From: Poseidonocella sp. HB161398
GTDB lineage: Bacteria; Pseudomonadota; Alphaproteobacteria; Rhodobacterales; Rhodobacteraceae
Direction of reading: 5' to 3'
DNA: 64,000 bases
Assembly: GCF_005870025.1 (NCBI RefSeq)
Contig: NZ_VATA01000001.1
Span: 1-64,000 of the forward strand
Below, one piece after another: positions 16,995 to 26,865 of this stretch. The notes beneath the pieces were generated by a model that saw nothing but the letters and a program-made list of their open reading frames with translations, did no database searches and had not been told where the DNA came from. The number at the start of each line of letters is the position of its first letter. Within the stretch, counting starts at the first letter, position 1. The position numbers and the translations under genes were made by a program.

Positions 16995-17630
16995 ATGAAA
17001 CCGATCCTCGTCGTCCTGATGCTGCTCCTGCCGCGCCTCGCCGCGGCCCATCCGCATGTCTTCGTCGATGCCTCCGCCGGGCTGCGCTTCGATGCCGAGG
17101 GCCGTCTGGCCGGGCTGCGCATCACCTGGCTCTATGACGCCTTCACCACGCTGAACCTCTATGTCCAGCTCGGGCTGGATGCCGACAATGACGGCGCGCT
17201 CGATGCCGGCGATCTGGCGAAGATCGCCGAGGGCGAAACCGACTGGCCGCCGGACTATCCCGGCGACACCTACCTGTTCCTCGACGGCGCCCCGGTCGCG
17301 CTGGCGCGGCCCGAGAACGGCACGGCGCGGATGGAGGACGACCGGGTGGAGGTCTCCTTCGACCTCGACCTTGCCGCGCCGCTGGAGGTGGCGGGCCATG
17401 CGGCGAGCCTGAAGCTCTACGATCCGGAATACTTCTACGCCTACACGCTGGGCACGGTGCTCGACTCGGCCCTGCCCGCGGGCTGCCGGACGGAGGTGAT
17501 CCCCTTCGAGCCCGATGCCGCCGACAAGGCGCTGCGCCGCGAACTCGCCGCGCTCTCGGCCGAAGAGGTTCCCGACGACCCCCAGATCGGCGCGCGCTTC
17601 GCCGACGAGCTGCGCCTGACATGCGGGTGA
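16995..17630 (+). CDS. DUF1007 family periplasmic protein
   Basis: 211 residues. Signal peptide (about 1-18), then the family start AHPHVFVDA, which resembles a metal-binding His motif. It contains an EF-hand-like loop DADNDGALDAGDL and the conserved LKLYDPEYFYAYT. DUF1007 proteins are almost always paired with NicO-type nickel/cobalt transporters, as here, where the next gene overlaps by 10 bases. It probably delivers or senses metal for the transporter. ATG 16995 has a weak binding site; a TTG at 16959 preceded by GAGG is an alternative. Confidence 0.88.
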   Translation: MKPILVVLMLLLPRLAAAHPHVFVDASAGLRFDAEGRLAGLRITWLYDAFTTLNLYVQLGLDADNDGALDAGDLAKIAEGETDWPPDYPGDTYLFLDGAPVALARPENGTARMEDDRVEVSFDLDLAAPLEVAGHAASLKLYDPEYFYAYTLGTVLDSALPAGCRTEVIPFEPDAADKALRRELAALSAEEVPDDPQIGARFADELRLTCG

Positions 17631-18535
17631 TCGCGGTTCTGGCCGCCGCCGCCGCGCTGGTGGCGGTGCTGGCCTGGGCGGCGACCGGCCCGCAGGCGGC
17701 GGCGCTGTTCCACTGGGCGTCGATGCAGCAGCGCGCGGTGCAGGAGGCGATGGCCGGCTCGCTGCGCGCCATCCGCGGCGGCGATCCGCTGGCGCTGGCC
17801 GGGCTCTGCGCGCTCTGCTTCGCCTATGGCTTCCTGCATGCGGTCGGGCCCGGACATGGCAAGGTGATCCTCGGCGGGACCGCGCTGGCCGGCGGCGTGC
17901 CGCTGCGCCGGATGCTGGCGATCGGCACGGCGGCGAGCCTCGGGCAGTCGGTCACGGCGATTTTGCTGATGACGGCGGGCGCGGGCCTTGTCGCGATGGC
18001 CGGCGGCAGCGCCGAGCTGGCCGACGGGCTGCTGGCCGCCTTCAGCCGCTGGGCCATCGCCGCGATCGGCGCCGTCATCGCCTGGCGCGGGGCCAGGCAG
18101 CTCTGGCGGACATGGCGCGCGGCCGCGGCGGAGCGGCACGACCATGCCCACGACCATCACGACCATCACGGCGAGTGCGGCTGCGGCCATGTCCACGCGC
18201 CTTCGGCCGAAGAGGTCGCGGCGCTGCGCTCGCCGCGCGAGGTCGCCGCGCTGATCCTCGGGGTCGCGATCCGGCCCTGCACCGGGGCGCTGTTCCTGCT
18301 GGCCATCGCCTTCCGCTTCGGCATTCCGTCCGCGGGCATCCTCGGCGTGCTGGCGATGGGGATCGGCACCGCGGCCTTCAATGCCATGGCCATCGCCGGC
18401 GGCAGTTTCCTGAGCCGGCTCTCCGCCGCCGCCGCGCGCCCGGGCCTCGGCCCGGCCCCCGGACTGGCCGGGGCCGGGCTGCAGATCGCCGCGGGAAGCC
18501 TGGTCATCCTGCTGACGCTCGGCGCCGCGCTCTGA
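17621..18535 (+). CDS. NicO/RcnA-family nickel-cobalt transporter
   Basis: 304 residues, about six to seven membrane helices. Family motifs: AYGFLHAVGPGHGK near residues 67-80 and a second-half RPCTGALFLL. A cytoplasmic His-rich loop (HDHAHDHHDHHGECGCGH) between the halves is typical of metal-handling members. It moves Ni2+ or Co2+ across the inner membrane (uptake or efflux not decidable). It overlaps the DUF1007 gene by 10 bases, showing translational coupling. Confidence 0.92.
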   Translation: MRVIAVLAAAAALVAVLAWAATGPQAAALFHWASMQQRAVQEAMAGSLRAIRGGDPLALAGLCALCFAYGFLHAVGPGHGKVILGGTALAGGVPLRRMLAIGTAASLGQSVTAILLMTAGAGLVAMAGGSAELADGLLAAFSRWAIAAIGAVIAWRGARQLWRTWRAAAAERHDHAHDHHDHHGECGCGHVHAPSAEEVAALRSPREVAALILGVAIRPCTGALFLLAIAFRFGIPSAGILGVLAMGIGTAAFNAMAIAGGSFLSRLSAAAARPGLGPAPGLAGAGLQIAAGSLVILLTLGAAL

Positions 18536-18539
18536 GCTC

Positions 18540-18560
18540 CCGCGGCCGCCAGGGCCGCGG
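18540..18560. terminator. Hairpin between convergent nicO-type gene and sbmA
   Basis: CCGCGGCC and GGCCGCGG arms with a five-base loop in the 36-base gap between two convergent genes. Candidate bidirectional terminator without a T-tract. Confidence 0.35.
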
Positions 18561-18571
18561 AGAGGCCCCCT

Positions 18572-19882
18572 CTAGTGACCGAGATCGTGCGACCGCTTGT
18601 GCCCGCCCTCGCCCGGTTCCGGCTCTGCCGGCGGCTGGGCGAAGCCGCTCTCCCCGATGGCGGCAGCCTCGATCGCGGCGAGCTCCTCGCCCTTGAAGGC
18701 CGCCTCGAAGGCGCGCAGGCGCTTGTAGATCGACAGCATCTCGACGATCGTCGTCCAGGAATTCACCAGGAACTGGAACGAGTTCGAGACCTGGCCGAAG
18801 GCGGTCAGGATCTGCTGCCAGATGCCCAGCGTGATCTTCCCCGCCACGATGGTCGGCACCAGGATGATGTTGACGTAGATGTTGTCCGCCTGGATGTAGA
18901 GGCCGCGGGCGATGTTGAAGTACATGTAGTGGAAGTAGAGCCGGAAGTAGTTGGTCCGGACATGCGAGAAAAGCTGCGCGACGGTCGGCGGCTGCGCGCG
19001 GGAGGGGTCGTCCTCGCCATAGACCAGCTCCTTGCGGTAGGCCGCCTCGACGCGCTGGTTGAGGAATTCCAGCCCCGGCAGCTTGATCCCGACAATCGCC
19101 AGAAGCCCGGTGCCGAAGGCCGCCCAGAAGACCAGCGCGACGAAGAGCGGCTCGGGGATCTCGCCGACCAGCGGCAGCTCGGTCACGTATTGCGACAGGT
19201 CCCACAGCACCGGCAGGAAGGCGATCAGCGTCATCAGCGCATCGACCACCGAGACGCCGAGCCCCTCCATGATCGAGGCGAAGCGCATCGTGTCCTCCTG
19301 CACCCGCTGCGAGGCCCCCTCGATGTTGCGGATCGTGTCCCAGCGGGCCATGTAGTAGTCGTTCATCGCCGTGCGCCAGCGGAACACGTAGTGGCTGACC
19401 ACGAAGCGGGTGACGACGAAGACGACCATCGCGACCAGGGCGATCTCGGCGAAGAGGCCGATCAGCCCGTAGAGATCGCCCGCCGTCACCGTGCCGCTGC
19501 CCGAGAGCGCCTCCTGGAACTGGTCGAAGAAGGGCCGCCGCCAGTTGTTGATGGCAACGCTGACCTGCACGCCGAAATAGGTGGTGAAGAGGATGAAGGC
19601 CGAGCCGAGGATCGACCAGACCTGCCAGCGATGCGGCGAGACGGTGAACCAGAAGGCTGCGAAGATCGCCACCCAGACCACGTAGAAGATGTAGAACCAC
19701 AGGAAGGACGGGGTGAAGAAGTAGCCGATGCCGACGACCGGGTCGCCGGTTTCGGGCAGGGCGAAGCCGAGCGCCGCGCCGATCCAGTCGCCCGGACCGT
19801 ACCAGACCAGCATGCCGAGGGCGGTCCAGGCGAGGACTGACAGGAAGAAGGCTTTGGGTTTCGGGAAGAAGGACTCAAACAC
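18572..19882 (-). CDS. sbmA: SbmA/BacA-family peptide transporter
   Basis: 436 residues with about eight hydrophobic segments. The family signatures are present: [12 protein letters not shown] at the N-terminus, [25 protein letters not shown] split over residues about 168-192, [11 protein letters not shown], and [16 protein letters not shown]. SbmA/BacA is a proton-driven inner-membrane importer of antimicrobial peptides, microcins and modified thiazoles. It stands alone as a convergent gene to the nickel transporter. The start at 19882 gives the full family length. Confidence 0.93.
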   Translation of the reverse strand: MFESFFPKPKAFFLSVLAWTALGMLVWYGPGDWIGAALGFALPETGDPVVGIGYFFTPSFLWFYIFYVVWVAIFAAFWFTVSPHRWQVWSILGSAFILFTTYFGVQVSVAINNWRRPFFDQFQEALSGSGTVTAGDLYGLIGLFAEIALVAMVVFVVTRFVVSHYVFRWRTAMNDYYMARWDTIRNIEGASQRVQEDTMRFASIMEGLGVSVVDALMTLIAFLPVLWDLSQYVTELPLVGEIPEPLFVALVFWAAFGTGLLAIVGIKLPGLEFLNQRVEAAYRKELVYGEDDPSRAQPPTVAQLFSHVRTNYFRLYFHYMYFNIARGLYIQADNIYVNIILVPTIVAGKITLGIWQQILTAFGQVSNSFQFLVNSWTTIVEMLSIYKRLRAFEAAFKGEELAAIEAAAIGESGFAQPPAEPEPGEGGHKRSHDLGH

Positions 19883-21353
19883 GGCAACGCCATCCGGAAA
19901 AGGGGGGCCAGGACCGCCCCGGGTTAAGCGGGGGCGGCGCTCGCCGGAGCCCCGCGGACACTCCCGCGTATGACGCGCCGGAGCACGGAGTCAAACCGGC
20001 ACGGCCGTCACGGGCGCGCACAGGTTCGGGATCAGGGCCGGTGCTGCTGCCAACGTGGACATCCATCCCGCCCCAGAGTGACGCGAAAGGCGGCGCTTGA
20101 CGAGTGCGCTGCTGCCGCAGGGCCGCCGCCCGCCGGAATCCGGCCGCCCGCGATGAAAAATCGGCCGCCCGCGCGACGCGCTTGTGCCGGACCTTGGCTG
20201 CCGCATTGCCCGCCGTCCCGTCTGGGTTCCGTTGGCAAAAGGGCGTCACTGCCGGGCGCTTCGGTGATTCAAGATCATCGCTGCGATGGAGGCGACCTTG
20301 GCGCGCAATCTGATGTCCGATGCGGAAGGCGGTTCTTCGAGCATTCCATCACCGCCGTCCGCGCCCCGAACGGCCGCAAGCCTGTCAACCTCCGCCCTGT
20401 TCTGGATGGCATATTCTGGAGTGAGGCGTGAATGCGCCATGGGTTCGAACATCGCGCCGAACGCGGAGCGGTGCCCCGTGGCAGGACCCGCCCGGCGAGT
20501 TCGGAAAATGCGGGTCCGTCTACCGCCAGTACCGTCGCAGGAATGAGCCATCATGCGCCACCGGTCCCAGCGCGATGGCGCATGCCGGGCTGCGGGACAG
20601 CATCCTGCTGCTTGTCAACGACAGCGACCTCGTGCCCGCCCGGGTCCAGATGCGCGGAACGTACCGGGCCGCGAGGGCCCAGCGGTGGCGGTGGATGCCG
20701 AAGACGGCTCTGCAGCGCGGCCCGGGGCTTGTTCCGCTCCCGTACAGGTCCGTCGCAGTCCAGCCCGCCCGGATTTCTGCCATAGGCCGCGAAACGGGGC
20801 GGCACCGCCCGGAGATGGCACGGCGCCCGGGCCGGCGCCATGGCGGCAAAGCCGCCGCCAGATCGGAGGCCGCCATCCGCCGAGGCGACCGTTGCTTCCG
20901 GCGTTCCGGGCATCTCGAAGGATCGCGCCGGGGAAGTGACGCGATGCGCTGCCGGAGGTGGGGGCGTCCGGAGATCAGTCCGGCCGGGCCCGGCGGCTCC
21001 GCGGGCCCTGGGCCAGCAAGCCCGCCTGCCTGCATTTCGGGCGCTTCGGGAGGTCGCCGCTTCCGGGGAGGCGGCGCACCAGGGGAGACGCTTCCGAAGC
21101 GGCCGGAACTCGTCGCCCAACCACATGCGGTTCCGCAGGCGCCTCTTCCCGCCAGACCTTGCCTGCGCTCTGCTGCGATACTGCCGGAGCCGAGCTGTCC
21201 CGAAGGCGATCCTCCCGGCGGCCGGACGTGCTTGCGGCGTCAGCGGGCTCCGCCGGGGGCTCCGGGGCTGTCCCTCTGCGGAGGCGGCCCGGCGCGCGGC
21301 GAACCGGACGTTCTGCGGGCGGGCGGCGCCGGCCGTGACGCCCCCCGGAGGGC
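19883..21353. other. 1.5-kb gene-free GC-rich stretch
   Basis: No convincing gene. Open frames on both strands overlap extensively, are rich in Arg/Pro/Ala and have no recognisable domain. A 64-residue minus-strand frame at 20246-20440 is the only one with ordinary composition, but it has no support. Likely old degenerate coding DNA or unusual spacer. Confidence 0.45.
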
Positions 21354-22559
21354 CTACTCTCCGGCGAGACGCGCCGACCACTCCTCAACCATCCGTGCGA
21401 TATGGGGCCCGTTCGGCCGGGCGCGCCTGGCCAGCTTCATCAGCGCCAGCGCGTCCTCGAGCGAGGTCCCGTCCCCGCGGGCGATCTTCGAGGCAATGTC
21501 GCGCAACGCGTCGGCATCGCGGTCGCGCAGCGTGGCGGCGACCAGGCCGAACGCCGCCTCGAGCGTCTGGTCGACGATCCGCGCCACCTCCTCCACCGGC
21601 ACCATCCCGGCCGCTTCGGGGGGCTCCGCCGCCGAGGCAAAGCGGTTTCCGCAGCCGAAATACCGGCCGAAGAAATCGCTGTTCGCGTCGCGGAACCTGT
21701 CCTCGATCTCGCGCCGCCGCCCAGGGCTCTGCCTGCCCGCCTTCAGGGCGTCGAGCCTCTGGAAGCGCCGCTTTGCCTGCAGGTTGACCGGATCGACCCC
21801 GCCATTGTCCTCCGCCCAGTAGGGGAAGGCGAGGTTGATCCGGCGGAAGGCCGCGGCCTCGAGCAGCGAGATCGACTCGTTGGCGGTGCCGACCTCGGCA
21901 TCGAGCGCGGCAAAATCCAGCGCCGGGTCGATGGCGGCGAGGAAATCCCTGCGGATGTCGCCGCCGAGGAAGCTGCCGCGGTCGTAGATGCGGAAATCGC
22001 AGTTCTCCCGGCCGAAGACGCCGCTCCAGAGATCGGCGATCCGGGCGTGGTTGAAAAAGGGGTTCTCCGGCCGCGCCTGGTCGAGGAAGGCGTCGAAATC
22101 CGCGACCGCCGATATCTTCAGCGCCGTGCTGTAGAGCGAGACGGCAATGTCGAACTGGTTGCGGAAATAGCAGACCACCTTGACCCGCGCGAACTGCCCG
22201 GCGAGGAAGTCGCGCAGCGCCTCGACCTCGTCGCGCTCCGTCATTCTCGATTGCAGATGCTCGCTGGTGATGGCGAACTGCGCATGGGTTGCGGAGGCCG
22301 CGGCGATCTCGGCCGAGAGCCCCTCGAGGAAGCCGTCGAAATAGGCCGCCTTGGCCGCCTGCGTCGCGATGCGCTCGCGCCTGGCCCAGTCGTCGAGCTC
22401 CTTGCGGAAATAGGCCGGGAGGAGCCGGTTGTTCGTCATCCCCAGCCGCTCCGACAGGTAGACGCCCTGCGCGCCGAGCTGCGCCCGGTTGCGGTAGAGC
22501 CAGTTCTGCAGGATGGTCGTGCCCGTCTTCGCGGTCCCGATATGCAGGATGCAGTCCAT
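21354..22559 (-). CDS. Sulfotransferase-like protein
   Basis: 401 residues, cytosolic. It starts MDCILHIGTAKTGTTILQNW, a match to the 5'-phosphosulfate-binding loop of sulfotransferases that bind PAPS. A later VKVVCYFRNQFDIAVSLYS resembles the 3'-phosphate-binding RxPxxxxxS region. The acceptor is unknown; bacterial members often modify surface polysaccharides or lipids. It is divergent from a second, unrelated sulfotransferase-like gene at 22758. Confidence 0.75.
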   Translation of the reverse strand: MDCILHIGTAKTGTTILQNWLYRNRAQLGAQGVYLSERLGMTNNRLLPAYFRKELDDWARRERIATQAAKAAYFDGFLEGLSAEIAAASATHAQFAITSEHLQSRMTERDEVEALRDFLAGQFARVKVVCYFRNQFDIAVSLYSTALKISAVADFDAFLDQARPENPFFNHARIADLWSGVFGRENCDFRIYDRGSFLGGDIRRDFLAAIDPALDFAALDAEVGTANESISLLEAAAFRRINLAFPYWAEDNGGVDPVNLQAKRRFQRLDALKAGRQSPGRRREIEDRFRDANSDFFGRYFGCGNRFASAAEPPEAAGMVPVEEVARIVDQTLEAAFGLVAATLRDRDADALRDIASKIARGDGTSLEDALALMKLARRARPNGPHIARMVEEWSARLAGE

Positions 22560-22757
22560 GTGCCGTTTCCGCCCTCTTCAAGTCCCGGCTTCAAGCCCCG
22601 GCCGAATGTCTGCCATCTGCCGGGGCGCGCCTCAACCCGGAAGCGCCGCCCGCGCTGTCCTGACCGGCGGCGGCCTGCGGGGACCTGACCTCTTGCGTCC
22701 GGGCGCGCGAGCCTCCAGCATCCGCCCCGGACTGCCGCGAAGGGGAGATCGGAGCGC

Positions 22758-23696
22758 TTGGACAGAACCGCAAGACAGCCTGCGAAGAAACGGGTCCCGC
22801 TGGCCGGGCTCTCGGCCAGGCTCGGCGTGAACGGGCGCCAGCTCGACTATCTCGTCAATCCCGACCTGGCCCGCGGCATCGCCTATATCGAGACGCCGAA
22901 AGTCGCCTGCACCGCGATCAAGGCCTATATGCAGTCGCGCGCGGGCACCGTCCCGGCCGTGGTGCATGACCGCGACGCCTCGCCGCTGCCGCGCCTCTCG
23001 GCGCTGAAGATCGCCGACCGCTGGGCGACCCTGGCGGGACCGGTCCGCCGCTTCGGCTTCACCCGCAACCCCTTCACCCGCGTGCTCTCGGGCTATCTCG
23101 ACAAGATCGTCCGGAACGAGTGGGAGCGCCCGCGCCACCTGCCCCGGCTCGGCTTCGCGCCCGACGCGCGGATCGATTTCGCGACCTTCCTGCAGGCGCT
23201 GGCGGCCATTCCCGATGCCGAGCGCGACATCCATTTCGCCCGCCAGACGCGCCTTCTGATGATCGGCGATGTCTCCTACGACTTCCTCGGCGCCTTCGAG
23301 CGCTTCGACGCGGATTTCGCCGAGATGAAGCGGCGCTACTACGGCGCCCCGCAAGAGGACGCGACCGCGGGCACGGGGCGGCACCACGCGACCTCGGCGA
23401 ACAGCCGGCTGGCGGAATTCTTCGGGCCGCGCGAGATCCGGCTGGCGCAGGAGATCTACGCGCTCGATTTCGCCCTCCTGGACTATTCGGCCGAGCTGGC
23501 CGATGCCGCGGCGCCGCCCGCGCGCATGGCAGCGCCAGAGCGCTCCGTCCGGCTGGCGGCGCGGCATCTGGGCCTGCCGGATCCGGCCGCGGATATCGCC
23601 GGGTTCGACGCCGCGCTGGACGCGGAGCGCGCGGCGGGCCGCCTTGGCGCCGAACGCGTCGCCGATCTGCGCGAGCGCGCGGCCGCCGGCGGCTGA
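22758..23696 (+). CDS. Sulfotransferase family 2-like protein
   Basis: 312 residues. IAYIETPKVACTAIKAYM near residue 41 is the PAPS-binding PKxACT loop typical of carbohydrate (HNK-1 type) sulfotransferases, and FGFTRNPFTRVLSGYLDKI contains the RxPxxRxxSxY 3'-phosphate motif. It probably sulfates a surface glycan. The proposed TTG start has GGAG just upstream; a downstream start is possible. Divergent from the other sulfotransferase gene, 198 bases apart, which suggests a shared role. Confidence 0.8.
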   Translation: MDRTARQPAKKRVPLAGLSARLGVNGRQLDYLVNPDLARGIAYIETPKVACTAIKAYMQSRAGTVPAVVHDRDASPLPRLSALKIADRWATLAGPVRRFGFTRNPFTRVLSGYLDKIVRNEWERPRHLPRLGFAPDARIDFATFLQALAAIPDAERDIHFARQTRLLMIGDVSYDFLGAFERFDADFAEMKRRYYGAPQEDATAGTGRHHATSANSRLAEFFGPREIRLAQEIYALDFALLDYSAELADAAAPPARMAAPERSVRLAARHLGLPDPAADIAGFDAALDAERAAGRLGAERVADLRERAAAGG

Positions 23697-23705
23697 GCGC
23701 CGGGC

Positions 23706-26700
23706 TCAGGCGGGCTGCGTGGCGGGGTTGCGGCGCAGGCGCGCCTCCAGCCGGGCCAGCGCGACGAAGAGCACCGGCACCGCGAAGATCGCCAGAAGGG
23801 TCTGCACCAGCATCCCCGAGACCACCGCGACGCCGATCGACTTCGAGGCGGAGGAGCCCGCGCCGGTGACGAAGACCAGCGGCAGCATGCCGAGGATGAA
23901 GGTCAGCGAGGTCATCATGATCGGCCGCAGCCGCAGCCGCCCGGCGCGCAGTGCCGCCGCCGCGTGGCCGTGCCCGTCCCGGCCGAGGTCGCGGGCGAAT
24001 TCGACGATCAGGATGGCGTTCTTCGCCGCCAGCGCCACCAGCAGGATGATCCCGATCTGGGTGTAGAGCGTGTTCGCCAGCCCCAGCCCGAGCAGCGCCG
24101 CCACCGTCCCCGCGAGCGCCAGCGGCACCGAGAGGATCACCGCCAGCGGCAGCAGCCAGCTTTCGTACTGCCCCGCCAGCACCAGGTAGATCAGCACCAG
24201 CGCCAGCCCGAAGACCCAGTAGATCTGCCCGCCCGCGATCTCCTCCTGGTAGCTCAGCCCGGTCCAGTCGAGCGCCGCGGTGCCCGGCGGCAGGGCCTGG
24301 CCGGCGGATTGCGCGACCAGCTCCATCGCCTTGCCCGAGCTGATGCCGCGGATCTGGCCGAGAAGCGCCGCAGCCGGGGCATTGTCGAAACGCGTCAGCA
24401 GGGGCGGCGCGACCGCCGGCGCGATCGTCACCAGCTCGGAGAGCGGCACCGCCTGGCCGTCGGCATTCGGCACGCTGAGACGGCCGATCTGCCGTTCCAG
24501 CTGGCGCGCGCTGCCCTCGGCCTGCAGGTAGACCTGGAAGGTCTGGCCGAACCAGCTGAACTGGTTGACATAGGCCGAGCCCAGATAGCCCGAGATCGTG
24601 GTGAAGACGTCATCCGCGGAGACGCCCAGCCGCGCGGCCCGCACCCGGTCGAGCGCGATGTCGATCCGCGGCGCGGCGAAGCCGGTCGTGCTGCGCAGCC
24701 CCACCATCGCCGGATCGGCGGCGCGGGCGCGCTCGATCACCGCGCCGGTCAGCTCCGCCAGCCGGGCCGTGTCGCCGCTGCCATCGGTCAGGCTGACCAT
24801 GGCAGAGAGCCCGCCGGTCGCGCCGATGCCCTGGATCGAGGGCGGCGGGACGACCAGCGCCGCGCCGTCGGGAAGCCCGGCCAGCGCCTGGCTCAGCCGC
24901 TGGTACATCGGCGCCAGCGACAGGGCGCGGCCGCGCGCGTCCCAGGGCTCCAGCACCACATAGGCGAGCCCCGCCGAGGGCAGCGCCGCATTGCCGTCGG
25001 TCACCGAGACCCCGGCAACGGTCAGCACCTTGTCGACGCCCGGCACCGCGGCAAGCCGCCTGCCCGCCTCTTCCAGCGCGCGGTCGGTGCGCTCCAGCGA
25101 GGCGCCGGGGGCGAGCTGCAGCGAGACGATGAAATAGCCCTGGTCCTCGAGCGGCAGGAAGCCGCCCGGCACTTTCGAGAGCCCGAAGATGGCGAGCCCG
25201 GCCACCAGCAGCGCCGCCGCCGTGCCCGCGCCCCAGCGGCGCAGGAGCCGCGCCAGCAGCCGGGCATAGCCGCGCTCGAGCCGCGCGAAGCCCCGCTCGA
25301 ACCCGCGGAAGACGGCATTCCTCTCCGCCGCGGGCCGCGGCGGCCGCATCCAGAGCGCCGCCTGCACCGGCTTCAGCGTGACCGCGTTGACGGCCGAGAT
25401 CACCGCCGTCGCGGCGATGACCAGCGCGAATTGCTGGTACATCCGCCCGGTCAGCCCCGGCAGGAAGGCCGCGGGCAGGAACACCGCCGCCAGCACCAGC
25501 GTGATCCCGGCGATCGGGCCGGAGAGCTCGTCCATGGCGCGGCCCGCCGCCTCGCGCCCGGGCAGGCCGCGGGCCAGGTGACGCGCCGTGCCCTCGACGA
25601 TCACGATGGCGTCGTCGACCACGATGCCGATCGCCAGCACCAGCGCGAAGAGCGTCGACATGTTGAGCGTGAAGCCCATCGCCGCCATCGCCGCCAGCGC
25701 CCCCATCAGCGTCACCGGCACGGTCGTCGCGGGCACCAGCACCGCGCGCCAGTCCTGCAGGAAAAGCAGGATCACCGCGATGACGATCACGAAGGCCTCG
25801 GCCAGGGTCTCCCATACGGTGTCCATCGCCGCCGAGACGAAGGCGGTGGTGTCGAAGGGCACCGACCAGGCGACCCCCTCGGGCAGGCCGCGGGCCAGCT
25901 CCTCCATCCGCGCATTGACCGCCTCTGCCACTTCCAGCGCATTCGCCCCCGGCAGCTGGCTGATCGCGATGGCCGCGGCAGGCTGGCCGTCGAGGCGGAA
26001 GATCTGGCCGTAGGAGCGCGCGCCGAGCTCGATCCGCGCAACGTCCTCCAGCCGGGTCACCCCGCCGGTCGCCGCGTCGGTCTTCAGAACCAGCCCGGCC
26101 ATGCCGCCGAGCGCGTTCAGCCGCCCCTCGACGGTGATCGGCACCTGCTGGCCGGTTTCCTCCGGCTGGGGCGGCGCGCCGATGGCGCCTGCCCCGCCGG
26201 TCTGGCTCTGCGCCTGGATCGCCTGGGTGACGGCGGCCACCGACAGGCCGCGGGCGCGCATCCGCTCGGGGTCGAGCCAGATCCGCATCGCGTAGTCGCC
26301 CGCCCCGAAGATCGTCACGTCGCCGACGCCGGGCACGCGCTGCAGCGGATCGGCCAGGTGGATGCGGGCGTAGTTCGACAGGTAGAGGCTGTCGGCCGCG
26401 CCGTCCCCTGCCGTCAGGGCGATGAATTCGAGGATCGCCGAGGAGCGCTGCCGCACCCGCAGCCCCTGGCGCTGCACCGCCTCGGGCAGCTGCGCCTCCA
26501 CAGGGGCGAGCGCGTTCTGCACATCGACCTGCGCGCGCTGCGGATCGGTGCCGACCGCGAAGGTGACGGTCAGCGCGTAGCTGCCGTCATTGCTGCTGGT
26601 CGACTGCATGTAGAGCATGCCGGGCGTGCCGTTGACCGCGCTCTCGACCACCTGGCCGACGGTCTCGGCCAGGGTCTGGGCGGAGGCGCCGGGATAGCGG

Positions 26701-26843
26701 GTGCTGACCTGGATGGTCGGCGGCACCACGTCGGGATACTGCGCCACCGGCAGCCGCAGCAGCGCGACCGCCCCGGCGAGCACGGCGACCAGCGCGATGA
26801 CATTGGCCAGGACGGGCCGGGCGATGAAGAAGCGCGAGAACAT
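23706..26843 (-). CDS. RND efflux pump inner-membrane permease (AcrB/MexB type)
   Basis: 1045 residues, standard for HAE1-type RND pumps. It starts MFSRFFIARPVLANVIALVA; 12 membrane helices in two halves; proton-relay Asp pair in IGIVVDDAIVIVEGTARH (helix 4 region). C-terminal FILGMLPLVFVTGAGSSASK and GVAVVSGMLVQTL are typical. It exports hydrophobic drugs using the proton gradient. The longer upstream frame overlaps the adaptor gene and is rejected. No outer-membrane channel gene is in the operon, so a distant TolC-like protein would be needed. Confidence 0.95.
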   Translation of the reverse strand: MFSRFFIARPVLANVIALVAVLAGAVALLRLPVAQYPDVVPPTIQVSTRYPGASAQTLAETVGQVVESAVNGTPGMLYMQSTSSNDGSYALTVTFAVGTDPQRAQVDVQNALAPVEAQLPEAVQRQGLRVRQRSSAILEFIALTAGDGAADSLYLSNYARIHLADPLQRVPGVGDVTIFGAGDYAMRIWLDPERMRARGLSVAAVTQAIQAQSQTGGAGAIGAPPQPEETGQQVPITVEGRLNALGGMAGLVLKTDAATGGVTRLEDVARIELGARSYGQIFRLDGQPAAAIAISQLPGANALEVAEAVNARMEELARGLPEGVAWSVPFDTTAFVSAAMDTVWETLAEAFVIVIAVILLFLQDWRAVLVPATTVPVTLMGALAAMAAMGFTLNMSTLFALVLAIGIVVDDAIVIVEGTARHLARGLPGREAAGRAMDELSGPIAGITLVLAAVFLPAAFLPGLTGRMYQQFALVIAATAVISAVNAVTLKPVQAALWMRPPRPAAERNAVFRGFERGFARLERGYARLLARLLRRWGAGTAAALLVAGLAIFGLSKVPGGFLPLEDQGYFIVSLQLAPGASLERTDRALEEAGRRLAAVPGVDKVLTVAGVSVTDGNAALPSAGLAYVVLEPWDARGRALSLAPMYQRLSQALAGLPDGAALVVPPPSIQGIGATGGLSAMVSLTDGSGDTARLAELTGAVIERARAADPAMVGLRSTTGFAAPRIDIALDRVRAARLGVSADDVFTTISGYLGSAYVNQFSWFGQTFQVYLQAEGSARQLERQIGRLSVPNADGQAVPLSELVTIAPAVAPPLLTRFDNAPAAALLGQIRGISSGKAMELVAQSAGQALPPGTAALDWTGLSYQEEIAGGQIYWVFGLALVLIYLVLAGQYESWLLPLAVILSVPLALAGTVAALLGLGLANTLYTQIGIILLVALAAKNAILIVEFARDLGRDGHGHAAAALRAGRLRLRPIMMTSLTFILGMLPLVFVTGAGSSASKSIGVAVVSGMLVQTLLAIFAVPVLFVALARLEARLRRNPATQPA

Positions 26844-26865
26844 GGCGGGCTTTCGGCAGGCGGTG

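Noticed and set aside
18575-19840. Plus-strand frame of 421 codons opposite sbmA
   Set aside because: Shadow of a well-recognised membrane protein gene; no ribosome binding site or domain.
20246-20440. Small 64-residue protein on the minus strand
   Set aside because: Composition is plausible but there is no domain, clear ribosome binding site or operon context.
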